In this document: positions 30,201 through 45,200 of the stretch, piece after piece
Numbering within the stretch: the first letter of the stretch is position 1
Layout of the letters: the number at the start of each line of letters is the position of its first letter
NCBI GenBank assembly: GCA_021186555.1
Contig: JAJKFL010000006.1
Span: forward strand, 30,563,478-30,627,477
Direction of reading: 5' to 3'
DNA from: Reticulitermes speratus
Lineage: Eukaryota > Arthropoda > Insecta > Blattodea > Rhinotermitidae
Length of the DNA stretch: 64,000 nucleotides
The notes under the pieces: model-generated
Databases searched by the model: none
What the model was told of the DNA's origin: nothing
The model's input: the letters and a program-made list of their open reading frames with translations, nothing else
Made by a program: the position numbers and the translations under genes

Positions 30201-33200
30201 CTTGGAGATACAAATTTTGATTACAAAAGCTAAATCACATTGCCACAGAACATGGTCCAGCAGCAAGCGTTCTTAGTGACAGTGATGAAAATCTGGGTTC
30301 CATAACGGCATTGGATTTGAGGTTCCCATTCTGGGGTATGATGCCGCATCACTGGGTAATTGGTAATAATTACTCACTGCTGCAAAAACCTGGGAACTCA
30401 CAAAACAGCACTGGATTTCTTGATCAGCTAAACTTCAACTGATCAAGAAAGCCTGTTAGTTCAGGGTCAAATATTAAGCCCATAATTGAAACAAAATATA
30501 TAGTAATAATGTAAATTATATTTTTGAAAATAAGATACATAAAGTCCCCGACTTACGTAAGTGGATCGTTCCGCAACGCTATGCGTAAGTCGATTTTTAC
30601 GCAACTTGGAGCCATGTTTTATTATATACCTTATACACAATAATAATTGTTATAATAATAATTAATAATAATTTTAATAACAATTAATAAAAAACATAAT
30701 AATAATTAATAATTGATACTGGAGTCACTGTCTTATTCAATTGAGGCAGGGGTGGGTGTGGTAGTGGTTGGAGTGTTAGTAGTGGCACAAGACGTTTTTT
30801 GCATAAGTCCAGATCTACATATGTCAGAGCTACGTAAGTCGGGGTTCTTCTGTATACATATGAAAAGGTTATTAACTATGAGACAAACTCAAGGCTGAAT
30901 TACAAAGAGCATGACTGTTAATGTAAACCAAACACAGTGACACCACCTATCACACAACAAACTTCAAAAGGCAAATAATATTTATAGCCAAGTCTCAACT
31001 CACAGCAGTATGCACTGAGCAGTCTTCTCTAATCTTACGTCTTGCAGCATGGCAATCCTTTGCACGGGGAATGCTTAAAAATAATACAGAGTCAAAAATA
31101 TTCAGCTACATCATACAAAGAGAACTGCTGTACATACTTATAATATTTACTCAGCTGATGCTATAAATATAGGTCATAGAAATGTTTAATAAGTCACAAA
31201 ATATCAAATACTGTGCACATTTCTTTAAGATCAGAAAACAATGCACTCAAAACTGAAAAGATAATAATACATTAGTAATCAATACTCATTGACTTACAAA
31301 AATATATTCATACATATACACATAATGATATACCATACTCTTGGTCGAACATGCAACACTGACTGTTATATAAATTCATTAAAATCATAATAAAGTAACT
31401 GCTGTTGGTCAGTGATGTACACTAAATGTGGTGGCATGTATTTGAGCTGCACATTTTATATTAATGTCTCCATTTCACATGACTCCCATTTCAAATCTTG
31501 CCAAATCTGTATGGAGTTCTGGTCATCAGATGGCAAGGCAGAAAACATCTTTGTAAGTCTAAAGATTTTCAACAGTGGTGTGTTACTGAGGTGCCATACA
31601 TTTGATTCTTTTCTATCACCTACTTTTTGTTAAAAACAAACAATCCTTCAGAAGCTAGCTCTGTTGGTTCCAATGGATGGAGCCAATCTCTATCCACAGA
31701 CAACACAAGTAGTTTAGTCACGATATGCAAACTGTGTCAAATCTCGTAAACCCAGTAACTGATTATTTTTAGTTTTTACAATTTTCTATTTATACATCAA
31801 CAGCTATAAAGCTTATCGTACTGAAAAATTTTAACCAAAATTATCAAAGAATATGATGACAAGCCAGTTGGTTCCTTCTTTGAGACAAGGTGACAATTCT
31901 CCACCCTGAACTATTGGCACAAAAACTTGTTAACAGGCATACCCCTACATACCAGAAATGGAACTTCTATGCATTGTAGCTCACGATTTAATAATGTTAT
32001 CAGTAACTCAGACTAGGTATATGGCATCAAAATGATAGGGATGAATGATGAATAATGAACTGAAAGGGTGTGTTAAGGAAGTAACTGCCAAATTTGAGGT
32101 ACTGCCCTGATGCCTGAAGGTACAGAGGAATACCATGAAAAACCCCAGCAAATATAGCGAGACTCGAGGGCAAGATTTAAAACCAGAACTGCCTGAATAT
32201 GCTAATCACAACATTTGGTTGCAGTTTGAAATCTTAGTACTGAATGGGATTGGTGTCAGCTTCACATTCCAACCACATTTAAACCCATCAAACTGTATGT
32301 TAGGAAGGCACTTATCACATCTATTGATTCCTCCAATGGTTTAACAAGCTACAAAGGAATGGTCATTTAGTGTTTTAGGCAAATCTTACATAAATGTCAC
32401 AATGCTCAGGAAGTTTCACATTCAACTTTCACTGTTACTAAATTCAGGTCAAAGGCCAATGTAAATATCAGTCTTTTCAATAAATCAGATTAGAATCTTA
32501 AAAACTCTGAAGCTGTAACTAAGAAATTTTCCAGTAAATCAATGAAAATGTCAGCTGTGAATTCATATGAAAGAGTTGGGTAACTCTCCTGTCATAACCT
32601 CTTAATACTTTTTCCTCCTGTTTTTTAAAATACACAATAAGAAAAGCATAAAACTGAGAAAACTTTAAATGTAGTGTCAAACAGCTAAGGATGTCAATGT
32701 TAAAAAGCTGACACATATGTCCAGACAGGGGAAACATGGCCTCCACAACAACAAAATTTAAGAAAACGTACATCCGTCTCTGACACTAAACACAGTGCTG
32801 TGATAAGCCATCTGCTGCTGGCAACATTATCAAAACCTTGGTGTATGAAGTATAATAATACTTGCAGACCAAGTTTCAAAAGGAAAAACAACCTGACTGG
32901 TGAAGCATAATACTCCCACCAAGCCAGTCTTTAAGCAGCATATTGCAAAGGTCATCCCCATGTCCTGTTTTCAGTAATTCCAACATACAGGATTTCCTGA
33001 ATAAGTTTTGCTAAAGTTACAGTCCTCTACAATGGAAAACTGTGTCCATAAAAACATATTTAGATTCTGATAGATAAATGATAAAATGCTGTAATATGTA
33101 ATACTATCTTCTTAATAAGAATACTATCAACATGTCTACAAATTGTATATTAAACACTTTTGTCTGAAAATCCAATACCGCAACATAAACCTGTAACATT

Positions 33201-36200
33201 CTGTTGCCAAACTAACTGGAACCAGCCTTTACTAACAGCTTCCCCTCTCCTTTACTGTATCTGTAATTTTCCTGAAACCTCCCAATGTTTTCCCTGAGGA
33301 CTATGGAGGATGGCAAGTGAGTGGTCAGCTTCACTCCTTGGTTGTTTTGCCCCTGGGACCCACAGGATATAAGTTTGGGTTGGCCTGAGAGCAAGTATGG
33401 ACACTGTAGACAAGAGAAAAATCTCTCCCCTACCAGAAATCAAACCTCACATTCATTGGTCATCCAGCCTGAAGCCTACTTAATGAGGTACCCTAGCTCA
33501 CAAATTTGTATGTAGGTGAGGGGATGATTAAACATCTTTTGTGACTTAAATACTACATATTCTTGGTCCAAAGGAAACCATCACATTAAGATACTGTACC
33601 AATGTAAATGCAAAGCCTGTAGAAATAATCATTACTTTTGAACTGCTCTTCAGCCGCACTTTCATACTTTGTACACAAAATATCATTCTGTTGGACGGAT
33701 ATGACCAGTCTTGAACACAGATCTTACATAAATAACAAGAGATTCAATTTGCTCTTGCCACCGAATGGCAAGTCTTTATGCTTTTGATTCCTGCTCCATG
33801 TCAAATCTTGTCTGAGATTCTTTTAGATACTCTCTCTTCTTTCGCTGAATTCTTGCTTCAAGAAGGAAAAGGGTTCCAGATATGAATGCCATTGCAACTC
33901 CTGCCACACCCAACCCAAATGCCCAACCAAAGAAGTTATTTGCATGTCCTGGCATCCACCCATCTGTGTTACCAAGACAAGCAAAGACTATTACAGCAAT
34001 GCCACCAGTCACACCTGCAGAGAAAAAGAAACATAAATATGATAAACTTATTGAGGATTCACATTTCACATGCACTGTGCTGCCAGTAATCTTTATAGAA
34101 ATGGACAGAGTGAGAGGAAATAAATAAGATAAATTTTAATAGCTATCCATTCAAATTTTATAAATGAACAAGACCAATTCCATGGTTTTCCATATCTAAA
34201 TTTCTTCAAAATTCCATCATGAAAATTGTGAGAAAAATCCTTCCAACAATGCATAATGATTTTAATATACAGCAAGTCCTTAAACCAATGAATACTGAAT
34301 TGAAGGAAAAACTGAGGGCACTACAAAAAAAAATCTCAGTAGCATTTGCTTCACTGTGGTCATTTATAGTTAAATTACACACATGTTCACTGTGGAAGTA
34401 GATCTGTATCATTCCCCGAATAATACAATCAGTGGAACTCAGAAGTAAATAATATATCTAAAGGATAAAGAGGTATGTGGTGGATTATTTGTGCATCAAT
34501 AGTTGGGCTTGACTTGAAACTTTTGCAGCAGACTTACAAACCTGTGCTGTGTATTCACAGCCTTGAATTAAATTTCACCATCTGCAAACAACAAAGTGCA
34601 AAGACTTGGCACATGCACAAGAACCCACTAATAGGCAGTTTCAAGAGGATGTGTCAAAGAAACAGATGGGCAGGGCCAGATTTAGACATGCTGGGTCCCT
34701 ACACTGTGACAAACATGGGAGACCCTATTAAGAGAGAAAACAATTATTTTAATGCAAAGAACAATTTAAATTCAATTACACTGCAGTAGCTTGGAACATT
34801 ACCTCACGTAGTTCTCTGTAACTGGATGACTTTATAAAAAATTATTTAAGGTGATGACCAGTATTATGTAGCCAGAGTCATGCATTAATGTTTAACTCTT
34901 TCACACTGGAATTACCGTATATTCTCGAATCTAATCCGCATCCGAATCTAATCCGCACTCAGGTTTTGGCGATTTCTTAAACGAAAAAAAGTTAGTTCGC
35001 GATTCTAATCCGCACCTTTCCTTCAACCACCCCTTGCCCACGGGGCGACTGATTGAATAATATTGGATGTTACCAATGCGTTAAAATCCGACGCTACGCC
35101 TGTGGCCGATGAGTCATACCGATAGAGGCGGGGCCTTTCTCAACAGACGTGCGCAATCTCGTCTGAAGCCAGCTGAGCCTTAGTTGTTGAAACGTGGGTG
35201 GTGCTTGTTCCAATTTGTCGTGTACCGTAGTTATGGAAGAGGGACGCCTGAAATCTAAACGACTCTCATATACGGCAAAGTTCAAACGTGAAGTTATTCG
35301 GTGCGCAGAGGAGAATGGAAACCGCAAAGCCGCTGCAATTTTTGGAGTTGATGAAAGCAACGTTCGACTATGGCGGAAACACAAGGCAGCGATGACATTG
35401 TATGGGAGGACGATGTTGAAGATAAAGATGATAGTGACTGGGTGGAGAGCACGGATAACGATTCAGTTATGAGTGATGACGGCGAGTCTGATGAATAATA
35501 AATTATAATAATAAATAATAAAATAATAGATTATTGTATTGTATTGTTCTTACGGCACGTACAGCAGCTCAATCATTTTTCCAAAATCCAGCTCTAGACC
35601 GCGAATCTAATCCGCACGCGAATCTAATCCGCATCTGATTTTTTAGCCCTCTAAAACTGTAAAAAGGGTGCGGATTAGATTCGAGAATATACGGTAAGTG
35701 CCCAGGTAATCAGAAAGTGACAAAAATTTAAATGGCCAGCATTACTTTGCATTTTATTGGCAACAACTTAGGTGCCTTCAGCCTTTTAAACACGTGCTAT
35801 GCGTTAACTGTGGTTGACTTTCAGAACAGAAAGGTCAAGCCAAATTTTAACTTCAATTTATAGAGACATAAGTATACACATTTCTCAACTTATGAACAAG
35901 TTAGGTTTCAGAGGTCTGTTCATAAGTTTATTTGTCTGTAAGCCCAACTATATTCCTGTTGACACAAAGCATGTTGTAAAAATTGTGGAAAAGGGAAGGA
36001 TGTACAGTGTAAAAATTGTGGAGAGGGGAAGGATGTAGTGTATCTGCAGTATAGTATGCCTTACAATACAGAACTGTACAGTGCAGTACATCTTACCACA
36101 TAATATTAGGTTACGGCTTTGTGGCATGGGGAATGGCTTTAAACTTTTGCAGTCTTAGATGCCATAGGTCCTTTACATTCTACAGATAATGCAGCTGATT

Positions 36201-39200
36201 CTTCATTTGCTGCTGATGTAGACACTAATTCCCTTTGGTACATGTTTCCTCTCTATTCTCTTTAACAACTTAGCAAAAGATGTCTTCACTGTAGCTCTCT
36301 TGTTACCTTCATAAATCAACTTGTAACAGGCAGCAGCATCATGAACAGATGGCAACACCTTAGTAAACTTCCCAATGTTTGGGTCCTGAGACTCAAAACA
36401 AGCTAGTTCCTTGTCGGTCATGCTGAAACCTTCAACCAGCTACTTGGTGTTAACCTTTTGTGTTGGTCAGCCTCCTGCTCCTCCTCAGTGAACTCGTCTT
36501 CCACCCTTTGTGACTCCAGCTCTCTAAAATCCTCACTGGTCAACTACTGAGTGTGGCATTCTAACAATTCCTGGAAATCATCTTTCTCCAGACTGACATA
36601 CAGTTTCATGCCCATATCCACCAGGTTGCTGATCAATGAATCTGCAGTTTCCTCAAACCCTTGTAAGTCATGGACAGACTGGGGGCTGTGCACCTATTTT
36701 TACTACCACCCTTCACACATTTACCACTCTTATGCTTTTGAGGCATGATGGGGGTTGATAATGTTCACGAAAAGCACAGCGAATGTCAGTGAACTACACA
36801 GCAACAACGTTACAGATGGTGGCAGTGGCTCAAGCAGAAATGCCAGGAACGTTAAAATTCTCAGTCTGAACAGGCAAATAGACTTATGGACAAGTTTGTT
36901 CATATCTCTGCAAATTCACAAGTTCAGTGTTTGTTGATGAGCACCTGTATTTGTAGTAGACTACATTTTTTTTATTTATCTGTAGTTTTAATTAATGGTA
37001 CTGCTGGTAACACAAACCGTACAGCACTGAAGCATTTAACTGATTTATAACGATGCATAAGGATGTGAATGGAAGTCATCATGGTCTAAATTAAGGCACT
37101 ATCCCAGCATTTGCTTGGAGGGACGCAGAAAAGCAGTGAAAAACCTCAGAATAATGTGTCCTGGCAAAGATTTTAACTGGGCACCTTCTGCATATAAGTT
37201 ATAAGCATTACAATTAGATCCAACCTGCTTGATAAAACTATGTTTATCACAATTTTAGAAGTAGTGTTTACTGCTGGAATTCTACAATGCTGACATCACT
37301 AGCATCAACTCCTGTATTGAACATGATATATACCTAATGCCTGTAAAAGGAAGTATTTAGGATTTGTACACATTAGTTCTGTTCTATCACCATGCACATT
37401 CCAAAAGACTATACATTTCTTAAACAAATTAGACAGCAACAGTTTGTTTTCTTTTAATATGAAGCATTACATTCACTTACCAGCTGTCATGAGCAAACCA
37501 CTGATGATGAGGGAGAGAAGCACAAAATATTTCTGTTCTGGTCCAAAACAGAGGAAGAAAATCAGGACAAGGATCAGTGAGATCAGGACACAGATGAAGC
37601 ACAGAGTGAAGAAAATCTGTGTCACTATCATGAAGGCTGTAAAACAAATTTAAATAATTAATAGCAAGGTAAAAACACAAATGATACATTATCTTTATAT
37701 CCATTTAAATTTTAGTACACTTCAGTCCTGTGTTCATATCTGATATCGATCTGGGTCATTCCAAAATTTGCCACACAGGTTAAAATTATTATGCTGAGGT
37801 AACTCACCGAACAGTTCAACCCATTACAAAGTTCCATGTATGGAAAATAAATTGGCAGATATAAATATTATTGGGAAATTCCTTATCTTTCCTAGAATTA
37901 ACTGTAGATTCAATGTGCATGCACACACTAAACTGTTCACGCATCACTGAGTAAATCTACTAATATAATAACTGCTCTATAATGGTCCTACTTTTAAGTG
38001 TTATTCCTTTGTCTTATGACCAACAGCAGAGTGCATAAAATTATGCCACATACAGCAATGATTATCCTGAATACGTACACAGTTTACTTGAGATTATTCA
38101 TAATAAGGTCTGTAGATACATAAGCAATGGCTTTCAGAAATGTGGATAACTAGTGCAAACAGAACTATGATATGCAGAACAAAGCAATTTCAATACTGGA
38201 ATATGATGGCATGTATGTTTCAACTTCAAATTTGAACTTACATGGTATGAGGAAGCCTCTGATTTTATCATAATCAGTGGTGAATGGATCATAGACCCAT
38301 CTACATCCAACAAAAAATCTCCTCTGAGCACTGTCATTAGGGTCTGCCAGGGAACGAAAACAATGCGACCACAAGCCAAGACGATCAAGTTTCGCTCCTG
38401 TGATGCGAGGGTCACTGACAAGCCATGCAGGTGAACAGAACGCCACAAATATGCATACTAGTGTCAGCACAAAGGTCAAAACTGCACAGTTGCCAGCCAG
38501 ACTGCGTTTCTTCATTTTGACTATCCTCACTTGTTGATTTTCACTGTAAACATGACATATTAATATATATATATCTTTATATAAAAAATAACTTCTTTTC
38601 AGTCGCCACTCGAAATGTAAAAGACAAAATCTACGTTCGGTACATGACCTATTTGGAAGCAAAAAGTTCCAGAACAAAAACTGTCATGCTCAGACCTCAT
38701 GAAATTCGTTCTCGATTTCTGCGTTCTTCCATTCTTAAAGACATACACTTTAGTTAGTTCTGATTCGTGCGCTTTGCTAACGCCTTCACGCGCCATCCTG
38801 TTGACTGTTACGTTCAAGCTACGATTAGGCGTTTCGATAACCCAGAATTCAGGCGATAAAAGTAGCAGGAAAGTGCTAATCACCTGACAGTGGTAAACAA
38901 GCGTACAAGTACTAAACACCTTTCCCTAAGGACATACGGTATACAGAAATATTTGGGTATATTTCTTGCCACACAATATAAACTGTGGTTACTAATTACG
39001 GAACTACAACTAACCATTCCCAATGATGGCGCTCATTGGTCATTATACGCACCATTACATCATGAAATGTATACTATTATTCAAAGAACCTGTAAATCTG
39101 GACCAAGCTGTTACAAACATTTAATGTATAAAAAATTACCATACAGTTTACTTAGCATTGTTTACCTTTTCCGTCAACGCCCAGACCACCAGCACGTACT

Positions 39201-42200
39201 ATGCATGTCTGACAGTGTCCGCGCAATGGTACCACAACAGAGAGAACATTTTCCCTCAATTTCCGTTTGTCACCTAGCGAGGCTATGAGAATGAGAACGG
39301 TAAGGTCTACACAACTGGGAATGGAAGTTTCTAAAACATACCGTCATGTCCTTGACAGTTTCACACAATTAAATGCAAGGCCAGAGAATAATAACATTGT
39401 CTTTTCTTTGACTCTGCCTTCCTAATTTGACAGTCAGCACCGTGTTGAATAACGCAACGAATGCGTTGAGTCACATCAGAAAAGACCTACACAGGCGCGC
39501 TTGACGCTCGTAGCATTAGAATAAAGTCATATGTATGCAAAGTAAACTCTCTCTGTACAGCCCTTCTGTAATTATTGTTAGAACGAACTGTGTACAGCCG
39601 GGTATCTGATGGACCAAGTTCCCTTGAATCTCTACATGAGAAGTGACACAGAACTGACCTTACACGTGCAATGTTCCTTCCCCATAATGCTTTGTTCAAA
39701 TCATATAGTGTCGGATGATAACATTAATGAATAATGAATTCGAAAGGACGTTGAAGCGGGATGGCCGAAAATTGAACCCGGGAATACGAAGGGTGAGTGC
39801 TAACCCCTCGACAGTAACGTTGAGCTCTTTCAAAGTAAAATGGACTTTTTTTAAATTTTGTCATAGTGCTTGACGGTCTCACTGATGGAAGGATTCTTGG
39901 TACTGAACGTCTTCGTCCCTCAATTTTGGTAACTCCCGTATCTTCTTCAAGTATTTAAAATAACACCTTTCCATCGGCAATATTAAAAAAAGTTTATTAC
40001 AATGTCTCCTCACAGCACGTTTCGACGGTAACGGTCATTTTGAGGTACGTCTTCTCAAAACATATAAACCGTACACGTACATATGTACAACGCCAAGAGT
40101 TCCATTACAGTGGGATTCCAAGTTTAATGAAGTACATATGTAGTGAACAGACACGATGGCTGTTTATATAGTCTATATACGTATGCAACCCGAGGGAACC
40201 ATTTTTACTAAACAAATTGCGTTTGAAACATGATAACTCAATTTTGTTAATTTAGCTATGTTCTTGTACGTTTATGTAAACTTGGGATCCCAGTGGAATA
40301 GAATTCGGCATTGTACATGTATGAAATCTGTGGTCTTCTGGGTTATTACACGGCGTCGTGTGGTAATTGTTTACCGACGTTTCGGGACAACGTATCGGTC
40401 CCATCCTCACGGGTCAAGAGTCCGAGTAGGAAATGTAATAACCCAGAAGACCACAGATTTCATCAACATCGCGGCGGAAGCTTGAAATCAAGGTTGTACG
40501 TGTATGTTTGTACAGCTTACATGTTTTGAAAAGTCGTGTCTGAATATGAATGTTGGAGACGAAACATGCTGTGAGAAGAAAATATAACAGAGTTGCAGTT
40601 GTGCCGGCGGATAGGTGTTACATTTTACGTACTTGTAATGAAGCACAGTCGGACGTCGCAGGTACAGACTCCTTACCTTTATGCTATGCTTTGCGCGCTG
40701 AACGATGTCCTCACTTGCGTGCCACAAGTTTTGTCCATTAATACCGACCTCTGATCAATGACTAATACCACCCGCTAATAAATTTTGCGAATGCTGTTGA
40801 AACGATGACAGCGGTGGAACCGGGCGTGGCTTCTTGCCAGTGAACCCAAGTCCGCGGGCGTGGCTTGTTCCCAACGAACCCAAGTCCGTGTTTCTAATCA
40901 TGTCGCCTTCCCAACAGCTATTTAATTTATCCCATTCGTGTCTTTTGTATACGAAAGTTAGTCAGAAAATAATTTTATAGTGCCTATATTTTCGGTTGTT
41001 TTCACCTCCAATAAGAACGGTTGAGATTTAACTGTACTGCTTTCGACTACTTTTCCACGTATTCCCCTCCCTCCCCCCCAATTGAGGAATTTTACATATT
41101 GTGGGATGAGCTCTGCTACTCACTGGCACTATAAGTCCTTGTCCTGTGTTATTACCCATCGTGTCACAACTGCTTCCACCTCACCATCAACTTTAAGTTT
41201 GTAGTCCCCAACATTTTGTTTCAGCGCTGGAAACATAATTGCTCGGCGACGAATTCAAACTGATCTAACCTCTTTGTATATAAAAAGGCAAAAAAGGGTA
41301 AAGTTGTCTCTGTCCCTGCCATGAAGGCATATAGGGGGAGCAGAGATATGGCTTCATTCAACCTTAAGCTCCACATTAAATTGAAGTGAGTGGTTAACTT
41401 CAACCCTGGCCACTTTACCCCCAGGAAAGAACACCATTATACACTGAATCGGAGGCTGGCTGGGTCCCAGAGCCGGTCTGGACCTATATATATATTCCTT
41501 TTATCGTCACATGGGGATATTTAAATTCGCCCATGGATTTGTACTTATTTTCATAAGCTGGACAACTTACTTGGTGATGTTCACCAAACTGAAGCTTCCC
41601 CCCCCCTTCCCATATTTCCAACATTTTACTGTCAGGGTTGCCCTTCATCTGCTTTTATGACACATCTAAATTAAAAGCTAATTGCCCTTTTGAAATATTT
41701 CCTCACACGTCTTCAAGGTAGAAATTTTGGAACATCCTTGTTGAGGACTTCATTCCATTTTGTGCCTTGCCACTTATCACAACTAATAACTAGTCATTGT
41801 TCAAGTGGAACAATGTATACTTTGATACCTGTCTATACACTATTCTCGTGCTCCATCCAATTGTTAATTTTGATTGTTGATGCTATGAAGCAGTCATAAG
41901 GTGCCTATGTTTTGGTTGGTATGACAGCTAGGACCTTTCCTAATAGTAAGTTACCTTAGGTAGTAAAGTTAAAGGTGTCCCTGTACGTCATGAAGGCATG
42001 GATGGGTAGAAGTACATCTCTGCACCAGATGGTCAGCTGTCAATGTCTCACCCCGGCTCTGGGGAATTCCCTCCCACTACCCACTGAATAGGGTGCTGGG
42101 TGGGCCACAGAGCTGGTCTGGACATTTTGGAGAACAGAAAAATCTCTTGCCCCTGCCAGGGATCGAAGCCCAGGCCATCCAGCCTGCAGCCTGGTTATTA

Positions 42201-45200
42201 TACCACCTATGCTGTAGCACCATTTATTGCATCAACCTGTCTTTCAAGAACTTCTCAAGGTCATGGTGTGCCCAGTCAACGAAATTATTATTTCATAGTA
42301 TCCCTCAAGGGCTCTACTGTACAAGAATGGGCCTATGGACAGGTTTTGTGTATAAACCGTATCTAGATGTGGAAACTGCCAAATGTTCCCATTGAAATTT
42401 CAATGGTCTTTATACTACTAAACATGGAAATCTCATGACTTAAAAGTGTGCAAACTGCACAGCAGAAGAATGAAGTAGGAATTTTCTGCAATGTCCTGTG
42501 AGACAATCTCAGAAAATTAGTGCCAGAGGGACTCATGTTATCAGAATTTATTTTATTGCTGGGTATCTTTGTTAGTCAGCTTTCTTACATCAGGTTCTTT
42601 TGCATCTTGTGATTTAGAGTTAACATTAAACTCTTCATCTTGGCAGACTCCTTGAATAGGAGGTAAAGACAAGTCCAAAGTCGTAGATATTATGCACAAA
42701 GTGAATAATATTCCAGTAGACAACAGTATTAATTATATTCAGGTTTTCAGCTCAAAACCATTTAATAACTTAAAATAAAAGTGGTAAAAAAACGAATTTC
42801 AGCTTTAACTTTTAATACACTCTTTAATCAAAACATTTTAATTAAGCTGGATTTACATCAGAACAAAGGTACACTTTGGTCCTGAATCCTCAGAAACAAT
42901 GCTGTCAGAACCTCAAATCTTGCAAACAAAGTTCACTCTTACTGACACATATCCACATGTAAATTAACAGTGTTATCAGTAACTTACTGTTTTTAATCAA
43001 AATATTTATTTCAAGCAAAATTTTGCAAGACCAGCCATTCTTTTTTCACGTGCCAGTGCTTTGTTTTTGCTGGTATGTGATGTGAATTTCATATTATTAT
43101 TGTGACACTGACAATATATGAATAACTTATTTCCAATAATGAGGAAAAAATTATCAGTAATACCTGAAAATAAATACAATGGCTACCATTTTCACTCCAA
43201 TGGGAAAGTTCAGAAGAAAAATGGCTCTTAGTAGAGAGATTTTTCTGTTTAAATTAAGATTCTTACAAATAAGCAAATGGTTACCAAATATGCAGTACAA
43301 ATTATTGACATAAGTAGTTGTAATGCTATGAATACTGCAGTATCAAATTTAATGAAAGTGAATACAATGTTCTTATTACACTCCCTGTGTACTTGTCCTC
43401 AAATACAGTTAAGTTGGAATGTTACAAGTAAATGCAGTGTTGTAGTGAAATAAATGAATATCAAATGCATCCAAAGCTCACTGGTAAATTACCAGCTGCA
43501 AACCACAAGTGAACAGGGCTTTGATTTTAAGAAACTGAAAACCACAAAATGAGACAAACAAGATTGGTAGCTGAGTATCACTACATATGTCTGTGTTAAT
43601 ATCATAACTGCAAAGAAATGCATCTTGAATAGGCTGAATTCACATCTGCAGCCATAGTAACAAAACCAATCTGCACTCTTCCTGTGCAGTCTCTAGTTCC
43701 TTCAATATGTAACTGCTATGTCAGTTAATGTATTAAAGGTTAAATAACCAGTATGGGTTGGAAAAAAAGTACTTAACTCTGTATTCTAGGAAACAATAGG
43801 TGAATGATAATACTGCACAGTTTAACAGTTGAAAACATTCACATGTAAGAAATTATACAAGTCAATACTGTTTAAAAATACAATTTTTATCAATCACATA
43901 ACAAAGAATGTATTAGAAATTCCCTTGCCAGGACTACCACGAGGAAAATAACATACCTTAATGTGCCATTACTCCTTTTTACTATTACATTATTATGCTA
44001 CATAGAGCAATCGTGATTATAACCACATAATGATCACTGCATAAAAGGCAGTTATAACAGATGGACATATTTATACAGTATGACACTGTGCTAAAGAAAA
44101 ATATGTACCCTTAACCCAATAAGTCTCTGTACAATGTGCATATATTCAGAAAACCTTATTAATTAAGTTTTATACAGTTGTTAAAACGTTACACTACCAG
44201 TATTAAATTTTGCAAGACCAGCCATTCTTTTTTCACGTGCCAGTGCTTTGTTTTTGCTGGTATGTGATGTGAATTTCATATTATTATTGTGACTGACAAT
44301 ATATGAATAAATTATTTCCAATAATGAGGAAAAAATTATCAGTAATACCTGAAAATAAATACAATGGCTACCATTTTCACTCCAATGGGAAAGTTCAGAA
44401 GAAAAATGGCTCTTAGTAGAGAGATTTTTCTGTTTAAATTAAGATTCTTACAAATAAGCAAATGGTTACCAAATATGCAGTACAAATTATTGACATAAGT
44501 AGTTGTAATGCTATGAATACTGCAGTATCAAATTTAATGAAAGTGAATACAATGTTCTTATTACACTCCCTGTGTACTTGTCCTCAAATACAGTTAAGTT
44601 GGAATGTTACAAGTAAATGCAGTGTTGTAGTGAAATAAATGAATATCAAATGCATCCAAAGCTCACTGGTAAATTACCAGCTGCAAACCACAAGTGAACA
44701 GGGCTTTGATTTTAAGAAACTGAAAACCACAAAATGAGACAAACAAGATTGGTAGCTGAGTATCACTACATATGTCTGTGTTAATATCATAACTGCAAAG
44801 AAATGCATCTTGAATAGGCTGAATTCACATCTGCAGCCATAGTAACAAAACCAATCTGCACTCTTCCTGTGCAGTCTCTAGTTCCTTCAATATGTAACTG
44901 CTATGTCAGTTAATGTATTAAAGGTTAAATAACCAGTATGGGTTGGAAAAAAAGTACTTAACTCTGTATTCTAGGAAACAATAGGTGATATGATAATACT
45001 GCACAGTTTAACAGTTGAAAACATTCACATGTAAGAAATTATACAAGTCAATACTGTTTAAAAATACAATTTTTATCAATCACATAACAAAGAATGTATT
45101 AGAAATTCCCTTGCCAGGACTACCACGAGGAAAATAACATACCTTAATGTGCCATTACTCCTTTTTACTATTACATTATTAATGCTACATAGAGCAATCG

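Larger units (their letters stand above)
26970..33290. other. Interval between claudin-like genes 2 and 3
   Basis: CpG-poor sequence with the SINE at 28306 and the MITE at 30538. No exon recognised. It may include the 3' UTR of gene 2, whose stop codon is at 33776. Confidence 0.45.
38516..41300 (-). promoter_or_regulatory. CpG-rich block upstream of claudin-like gene 2 (candidate promoter)
   Basis: The CpG density changes sharply near 38350 inside exon 1 and stays high to about 41300. The block probably holds the promoter and the non-coding 5' exon. It also contains the inverted repeat at 40323-40461. Confidence 0.4.

Noticed and set aside
35094..35384. 96-codon minus-strand frame
   Set aside because: Antisense of the pogo-like DNA-binding frame, inside the transposon; no independent support.
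38890..39288. 132-codon plus-strand frame
   Set aside because: Lies in the CpG-rich promoter-side block of gene 2 on the other strand, with no family resemblance.
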